Assembly: GCF_000297775.1 (NCBI RefSeq)
Contig: NZ_JH815514.1
Coordinates: forward strand, 76,215-140,214
Origin: Sutterella wadsworthensis 2_1_59BFAA
GTDB lineage: Bacteria; Pseudomonadota; Gammaproteobacteria; Burkholderiales; Burkholderiaceae_F
Reading direction: 5' to 3'
DNA length: 64,000 nt
The notes under the pieces are model-generated. The model made no database searches and was not told the origin of the DNA. It saw only the letters and a list, made by a program, of their open reading frames with translations. Numbering within the stretch: the stretch's first letter is position 1; every line of letters begins with the position of its first letter. Positions 59,263 through 64,000 of this stretch are shown piece after piece. A program made the translations under genes and the position numbers.

Positions 59263-62052
59263 TTATAAAACACGCTTCAGATAAGGCGACGAGACGCTGT
59301 CGGACTCCGCCACTTCCTCAGGCGTGCCCTCGGCCATGATGACGCCTCCGTTCTCACCGCCGTCGGGGCCCATGTCGACCACGTAATCGGCGCACTTGAC
59401 GACGTCGAGGTTGTGCTCGATGAGGAGGACGGTGTTGCCCTGATCCGTCAGGCGGCGCAGGACGCCGAGAAGCTGCTCGATGTCCTTGAAGTGAAGGCCC
59501 GTCGTGGGTTCGTCGAGGATGTAGAGCGTGCGGCCCGTTTCGGGTCGCGACAGCTCGGCGGCGAGCATGATGCGCTGGGCCTCGCCGCCCGAGAAGGTCG
59601 TCGCGCTCTGGCCGAGCTTGATGTAGCCGAGGCCGACGTCGGCGAGCGCCTGCAGGACGCGCTTGATCTTCGGATAGGCGTCGAAGAACGGGAGCGCCTC
59701 GTCGACGGTCATCTCGAGCACGTCGGCGATGTTCCTGCCCTGATAGGTCACCTCAAGCGTCTCCCTGTTGTAGCGGCGTCCATGGCAGACGTCGCAGGGC
59801 ACGTAGACGTCGGGCAGGAACTGCATCTGCATGCAGACGATGCCGTCGCCCTGACAGGCCTCGCATCGGCCTCCCTTGACGTTGAAGCTGAAGCGGCTTG
59901 CCGCGTAGCCGCGTTCGCGCGCAGTCTGCGTCTGTTCGAACACCTCGCGGATGGCGGAGAAGATGCCCGTATAGGTCGCAGGGTTCGAACGGGGCGTGCG
60001 TCCGATGGGCGACTGGTCGACCATGATGACCTTGTCGAAGGCCTCGATGTTCTCGATGCGTCCGTACGGAAGCGGCCGCATCGTCGTCGCACGGTTGATC
60101 GTGCGGGACATCGCCGCATAGAGCGTGTCGATGACGAGCGAGGACTTGCCCGAGCCCGAAACGCCTGTCACGACGCTCAGAAGTCCGACGGGAACCCTGA
60201 GGGTGACGTTGCGCAGGTTGTGGCCGCAGGCGCCCGAAAGCGTAAGCCAGCCGCGCTCGGGCTTGAGGCGCTCCTTCGGCACGGGAATCTTCAGCTCGCC
60301 CCTGAGGTATTTGCCCGTCAGGGAGCGCTCGCTTGCCATGACCTCCTCGGGCGTGCCGGCAGCGAGAACCTCGCCACCCTTCTCGCCCGCACCGGGCCCC
60401 ATGTCGACGAGATAGTCGGCCGAACGCATGGCGTCCTCGTCATGCTCGACGACGATGACGGTGTTGCCGAGGTCCCTCAGGTCGGCGAGGCTCTTCAAAA
60501 GCCTTTCGTTGTCACGCTGATGCAGGCCGATGCTCGGCTCGTCCAGAACGTAAAGCACGCCCGAGAGCCCCGAGCCGATCTGGCTCGCAAGCCTGATGCG
60601 CTGCATCTCGCCGCCCGACAGCGTGTCGGCGCGGCGGTTCAGGGAGAGATAGCCCAGCCCCACGTTCTCAAGGAAGGCGAGGCGGCTCGAGATGGCCGCC
60701 GTCAGACGCTCGGCCACCGCAGCCCTGCGCTCCGAGAACTCAAGTCCCGCGAACGCCGCTCGAAGCTGCGAGAGGCTCATCGAGTTCATCTCGCCGTAGG
60801 AGTAGCGCTTGTCGCCGTCCCCCACGTAGACGGACAGAAGCTCGGGGCGAAGTCGTTCGCCCTTGCAGACGGGACAGGTGACGTCGGAGCGGTACGTCTC
60901 GAGACCCTGCCTCATGTAGCTGAGGGTCCTCGGATCGTCCCACTGCCTCTGCAGGTCGTTCATCACGCCGATGAAGGGCACCCGTAGCTTGCGCGTCTGC
61001 TCGTTGCCATAGAGGAAGACCTGCTTCACCTCTTCCGGATACTCGCACCAGGGCGTGCGGACGGACACGCCGAGCACCTCCGCCGCAGCGGAGATGAGCT
61101 TGAACTTGACGCCGTTCCTCGCATCCCATCCCGGGATGGCGCCCGCCTCAATCGATCCCGTCTCGGCCGTTACGACCTTCCCTGCGTCGAAGGCCCGCAC
61201 GGTACCCGTGCCTTCGCAGGCCGTGCAGCATCCGGCGGGATTGAAGGGGGAGAAGTGAATGGGTTCGAGCGCAGGAACGCTGAAGCTACAGAGCGGACAG
61301 GCGAACTGCGTGCTGAACTCGTAGTGCATCCCCGTGCCGAACTCCTCGATGTAGACGCGGCCGTTGCTCAGGTCGGATGCGCTCTGGCAGCTTTCAGCCA
61401 GACGAGTGCGGGCCTCGGGCGAGACCTTGAGACGGTCGACCACGACGTCCACGTCGTGCGGCCGGCCGTCGTTGAGGGACGGTGCAACCTCGAGAACCTG
61501 AACGACGCCGTCGATCCTGAACCTCACGTAGCCATCGGCGAGGGACTTCTCGAAATACGCCTTGAAGTTGCCCGTCTTGCCGCGAGAAACAGGTGCGAGC
61601 ACCATGATCTTCGCGCCGTCCGAGAGCGTGAGCGTGCGGTCGACGATCGAGGCGATCGAGCTCATCTCCAGATGCTTGCCGTGCTCGGGGCAGTAGGGCA
61701 CGCCCGCGCGGGCGAAGAGAAGCCTCATGTAGTCCGAGATTTCGGTGACGGTGCCCACGACCGAGCGCGACGAGCCCGAACTCCTGCGCTGTCCGATGGC
61801 GATGGAGGGCGAAAGTCCATCGATGCCGTCGACGTCGGGCCTCGGACGCAGCTCAAGGAACTGCCGCGCATAAGCCGAAATGCTCTCCACGTAGCGGCGC
61901 TGCCCCTCCGCGTAAAGCGTGTCGAAGGCGAGCGAACTCTTGCCGCTGCCCGAAAGTCCCGTGATGACCGTGAGCTTGTCTCGCGGGATATCCAGACTGA
62001 CGTTCTTGAGGTTGTGGGTGCGCGCGCCACGCACGGAAATGGCTTTCATCAT
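59263..62052 (-). CDS. uvrA: Excinuclease ABC subunit A
   Basis: This 929-residue protein recognises DNA damage in nucleotide excision repair. It has two ABC ATPase modules with Walker [17 protein letters not shown] and [16 protein letters not shown], and signature [14 protein letters not shown] and [14 protein letters not shown]. Zinc modules include CPLCSF...[18 protein letters not shown] and CEACQGDG...CDVCHGRRY. The start [15 protein letters not shown] is the family start, with 62049 as the alternative Met. I looked for a LexA box in the 100-bp divergent gap and saw only a half site. Confidence 0.97.
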   Translation of the reverse strand: MMKAISVRGARTHNLKNVSLDIPRDKLTVITGLSGSGKSSLAFDTLYAEGQRRYVESISAYARQFLELRPRPDVDGIDGLSPSIAIGQRRSSGSSRSVVGTVTEISDYMRLLFARAGVPYCPEHGKHLEMSSIASIVDRTLTLSDGAKIMVLAPVSRGKTGNFKAYFEKSLADGYVRFRIDGVVQVLEVAPSLNDGRPHDVDVVVDRLKVSPEARTRLAESCQSASDLSNGRVYIEEFGTGMHYEFSTQFACPLCSFSVPALEPIHFSPFNPAGCCTACEGTGTVRAFDAGKVVTAETGSIEAGAIPGWDARNGVKFKLISAAAEVLGVSVRTPWCEYPEEVKQVFLYGNEQTRKLRVPFIGVMNDLQRQWDDPRTLSYMRQGLETYRSDVTCPVCKGERLRPELLSVYVGDGDKRYSYGEMNSMSLSQLRAAFAGLEFSERRAAVAERLTAAISSRLAFLENVGLGYLSLNRRADTLSGGEMQRIRLASQIGSGLSGVLYVLDEPSIGLHQRDNERLLKSLADLRDLGNTVIVVEHDEDAMRSADYLVDMGPGAGEKGGEVLAAGTPEEVMASERSLTGKYLRGELKIPVPKERLKPERGWLTLSGACGHNLRNVTLRVPVGLLSVVTGVSGSGKSSLVIDTLYAAMSRTINRATTMRPLPYGRIENIEAFDKVIMVDQSPIGRTPRSNPATYTGIFSAIREVFEQTQTARERGYAASRFSFNVKGGRCEACQGDGIVCMQMQFLPDVYVPCDVCHGRRYNRETLEVTYQGRNIADVLEMTVDEALPFFDAYPKIKRVLQALADVGLGYIKLGQSATTFSGGEAQRIMLAAELSRPETGRTLYILDEPTTGLHFKDIEQLLGVLRRLTDQGNTVLLIEHNLDVVKCADYVVDMGPDGGENGGVIMAEGTPEEVAESDSVSSPYLKRVL

Positions 62053-62153
62053 GTGAAGACGGCTCTTAAGGGCAAAATCAAACTAACAAATATAGACTGT
62101 CCTACCGTTCGGGGAAAGGATGTCCTCCCGACTTTTCATTCTTACGGCTACTC

Positions 62154-63395
62154 ATGCGCGCCAAACACGATCCCTCAAACGCCTCCGGAGCCATGACGGC
62201 TCAGGAGAAGCGTTCCAGCATCTCCCTCGCAGGCATTTTCGCCCTGCGCATGCTCGGACTCTTCCTCATTCTTCCCGTCTTCGCAGTCTATGCCAGGCAC
62301 CTGCCCGGCGGAGACAGCGACTTTCTCGTCGGCCTCACGCTCGGCATCTACGGCCTCACCCAGAGCGTCCTGCAGATTCCGTTCGGCGCTGCGAGCGACC
62401 GTCTCGGCCGCAAGCCCGTCATCGTCGCCGGCCTCCTGCTCTTCATTGCAGGCAGCGTCGTCGCCGCCATGGGCACCACGATCTGGGCCGTCATGATCGG
62501 CCGCGCGCTTCAGGGCGCGGGCGCCATCTCCGCCGCCGTCACCGCGCTCATTGCGGACAGCGTGCGCGACCACGTCATCACGAAGGCCATGGCGCTCGTC
62601 GGCGCCTCGATCGGCCTCACCTTCGCGTTCAGCCTCGTCGCCGCCCCGCCGCTCACCGAACTCTGGGGCGTGCCCGGACTCTTCTGGCTCACGGCCGTCC
62701 TTTCCGCAGGCGCCGTCTGGATCGTCCTCAAGGTCGTGCCCGACGTGCCCGCCGTCGCCACCGAGGAGGCGGACGACCACCAGCCCTGGCCCAAGGTCGC
62801 CTTCGACCCTCAGCTCATGCGCCTCAACGCGGGCATCTTCTGCCTGCACTGCGTGCAGATGGCCCTCTTCGTCGTCATTCCGACGCAGCTCGTCGAGATG
62901 GGACTTCCCGTCCTGCACCACTGGTACATCTATCTTCCCGCCGTGCTCATCGGCTTCGCCGTCATGATGAAGCCCATCATCTGGGCCGAGCGCAACCGCA
63001 AGGTCGCCTCGCTCCTGCGCATGAACGTGCTCCTTCTCGCGGTCGTCTTCGTGCTCTTCTCCTTCCTGATGCACTCCGTCTGGGAGGTGGCCTTCCTCGT
63101 GACGCTCTTCTTCATCGGCTTCAACATCCTCGAAGCCACGCTGCCCGGCCTCATCTCGCGCACGGCCCCCAAGGCCGACAAGGGGCTTGCACTCGGCATC
63201 TACAACACGACGCAGAGCTTCGGGCTCTTCGTCGGCGGCGCCGCGGGCGGCTGGATCGCCCAACATTTTTCATCGCAGGCCGTGTTCTATGCATCGAGTT
63301 TTGCTATGCTTTGTTGGTTCCTGCTTGCACTTGGCCTCAAGGAGCCCAAGCCCCGCAGACAGCATGAACAAGGTGAAGCAATTCAAGTTCGATAG
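62154..63395 (+). CDS. MFS transporter, YajR-like
   Basis: This protein of up to 413 residues has 12 predicted membrane helices and the MFS loop motif GAASDRLGRKPV between helices 2 and 3. It begins SISLAGIFALRMLGLFLILPVFAVYARHL, close to E. coli YajR, but lacks YajR's C-terminal ferredoxin-like domain. The substrate is unknown. The order uvrA | MFS | ssb is common in Betaproteobacteria. The start at 62154 has no ribosome site; ATG 62193 (MTAQEKRSS) is equally possible. Confidence 0.88.
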   Translation: MRAKHDPSNASGAMTAQEKRSSISLAGIFALRMLGLFLILPVFAVYARHLPGGDSDFLVGLTLGIYGLTQSVLQIPFGAASDRLGRKPVIVAGLLLFIAGSVVAAMGTTIWAVMIGRALQGAGAISAAVTALIADSVRDHVITKAMALVGASIGLTFAFSLVAAPPLTELWGVPGLFWLTAVLSAGAVWIVLKVVPDVPAVATEEADDHQPWPKVAFDPQLMRLNAGIFCLHCVQMALFVVIPTQLVEMGLPVLHHWYIYLPAVLIGFAVMMKPIIWAERNRKVASLLRMNVLLLAVVFVLFSFLMHSVWEVAFLVTLFFIGFNILEATLPGLISRTAPKADKGLALGIYNTTQSFGLFVGGAAGGWIAQHFSSQAVFYASSFAMLCWFLLALGLKEPKPRRQHEQGEAIQVR

Positions 63396-63402
63396 ATATA
63401 AT
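63373..63402 (+). promoter_or_regulatory. Candidate promoter of ssb
   Basis: A perfect TATAAT (63397-63402) is preceded at 18 bp by GTGAAG. It overlaps the end of the MFS gene. The predicted transcript would start about 12 nt before the ssb ATG, and no Shine-Dalgarno sequence is visible there. Confidence 0.45.
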
Positions 63403-63420
63403 TTTGCAAGTTAGTTAATC

Positions 63421-63909
63421 ATGGCTTCCATCAACAAGGTAATCCTGATCGGCAATCTCGGCCGAGATCCCGAAACCCGCTACACGACGGACGGCGGCAC
63501 CGCCATCACGACGCTCAACATCGCCACGACGCGCCGCTACCGCAACGCCGAAGGCCAGACCGTCAGCGAAACCGAATGGCACCGCGTGGTCCTCTTCTCC
63601 CGCCTTGCCGAAATCGCCAAGGAATACCTCCACAAGGGCAGCCAGTGCTACATCGAAGGCCGCCTGCGCACCCGCAAGTACCAGGCCAAGGACGGCACTG
63701 ACCGCTACGCCACCGAAATCATCGGCGAAACGATGCAGCTCCTCGACCGCCGCCAGTCCGACAACCAGGGCATGGACGACGGCTTCGAAAGCGCTCCGCG
63801 CGCCTCGCGTCCCGCTCCCCAGCCAGCTCCCCAGCCAGCCCGCCAGAGCGCCCCGGTGACGTCCAACACCCCCTTCGACCAGCTTGAAGGCGACGACGTT
63901 CCGTTCTAA
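63421..63909 (+). CDS. ssb: Single-stranded DNA-binding protein
   Basis: This 162-residue protein has the OB-fold core (~1-110) with [21 protein letters not shown], the SSB start, and [30 protein letters not shown] disordered Pro/Gln/Ala-rich linker follows, with an (APQP)-like repeat. The acidic tip EGDDVPF recruits replication and repair partners. The tip reads DDVPF rather than DDIPF, a conservative change. It lies 25 bp after the MFS gene. Confidence 0.97.
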   Translation: MASINKVILIGNLGRDPETRYTTDGGTAITTLNIATTRRYRNAEGQTVSETEWHRVVLFSRLAEIAKEYLHKGSQCYIEGRLRTRKYQAKDGTDRYATEIIGETMQLLDRRQSDNQGMDDGFESAPRASRPAPQPAPQPARQSAPVTSNTPFDQLEGDDVPF

Positions 63910-63963
63910 GAGGTGTGTAGCACTTTAGTGCCACCCCCCTGCGCATGAAAGCGGGGAATTAAA

Positions 63964-63995
63964 TTAGGGCGTACAACCACGGTTGTACGCCCTAA
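63964..63995. repeat. Perfect 32-bp palindrome downstream of ssb
   Basis: TTAGGGCGTACAACC is followed by two bases and then its exact complement (63981-63995). AT-rich flanks lie on both sides, but there is no run of T longer than three. It may be the ssb terminator or a protein site. Another small stem, GCACT / AGTGC, lies at 63919-63930. Confidence 0.6.
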
Positions 63996-64000
63996 AATCT

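Noticed and set aside
62053..62153. LexA (SOS) box between uvrA and the MFS gene
   Set aside because: Only a CTGT half site followed by no matching ACAG; not enough to call.
1..64000. Mobile elements, CRISPR arrays, defence or secretion islands
   Set aside because: I found no transposase, integrase, spaced direct repeats or recognisable defence genes; all genes are core functions in even codon usage and gene order.

Overview
The window is 64 kb of GC-rich chromosomal DNA, densely packed with core genes on both strands. Nothing in it looks horizontally acquired: I found no transposase, integrase, phage gene, CRISPR array or restriction or defence locus. The gene order is betaproteobacterial: amgK-murU divergent from lptD-surA-pdxA-rsmA, dusB-fis-purH, uvrA | MFS transporter | ssb, and miaB-ybeZ-ybeY-corC-lnt. 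I infer Burkholderiales, perhaps a Sutterella-like genus. That placement rests on gene order and remembered protein features, not on a search.

Layout. 1-9.5 kb holds a cut-off uppP, a SEC-C protein, an mnmC whose methyltransferase half looks degenerate, ettA, a kinase-fold protein next to a 131-residue unknown, two universal stress proteins, tcdA, and a LuxR-type regulator with an atypical receiver. 9.6-21 kb holds moaC, a BepA-like M48 protease, a ferredoxin-NADP reductase, mrp/apbC, metG, a SulP anion transporter, scpA and an NAD malic enzyme. 21-29 kb holds tolB-pal-cpoB (without tolQRA), purH, fis, dusB and the cell-wall recycling pair murU-amgK. 29-36 kb holds the lptD-surA-pdxA-rsmA operon, then ygjP and plsC. 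36-45 kb holds glyQS, the miaB-to-lnt operon and a tRNA-Met. 45-59 kb is an envelope-sugar region: pgm-pgi-waaC-waaA-thiD, the ADP-heptose operon hldA-hldD-gmhB-hldC, galU, apaH, a second plsC-like gene, ruvX, galE and an rmlD-like gene. 59-64 kb holds uvrA, an MFS transporter and ssb.

How it works together. Much of the window builds the Gram-negative envelope. The mutase (pgm), pgi, galU and galE supply sugar phosphates and UDP-sugars. The hld/gmh genes make ADP-heptose. WaaA adds Kdo and WaaC the first heptose. LptD inserts LPS, SurA and BepA chaperone and proofread the outer membrane, and TolB-Pal-CpoB tie it to division. Lnt matures lipoproteins, and AmgK-MurU and UppP recycle wall precursors.

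No wholly new system is evident. The least explained signals are a cluster of DnaA-box 9-mers beside an AT-rich stretch at 58.25-58.38 kb, the decayed methyltransferase half of MnmC, helically phased 11-bp repeats upstream of scpA and of the 131-residue unknown, and a terminator-like hairpin just upstream of glyQ. No gene-free stretch exceeds about 275 bp. Many long open frames antisense to these genes are compositional shadows and were left out.
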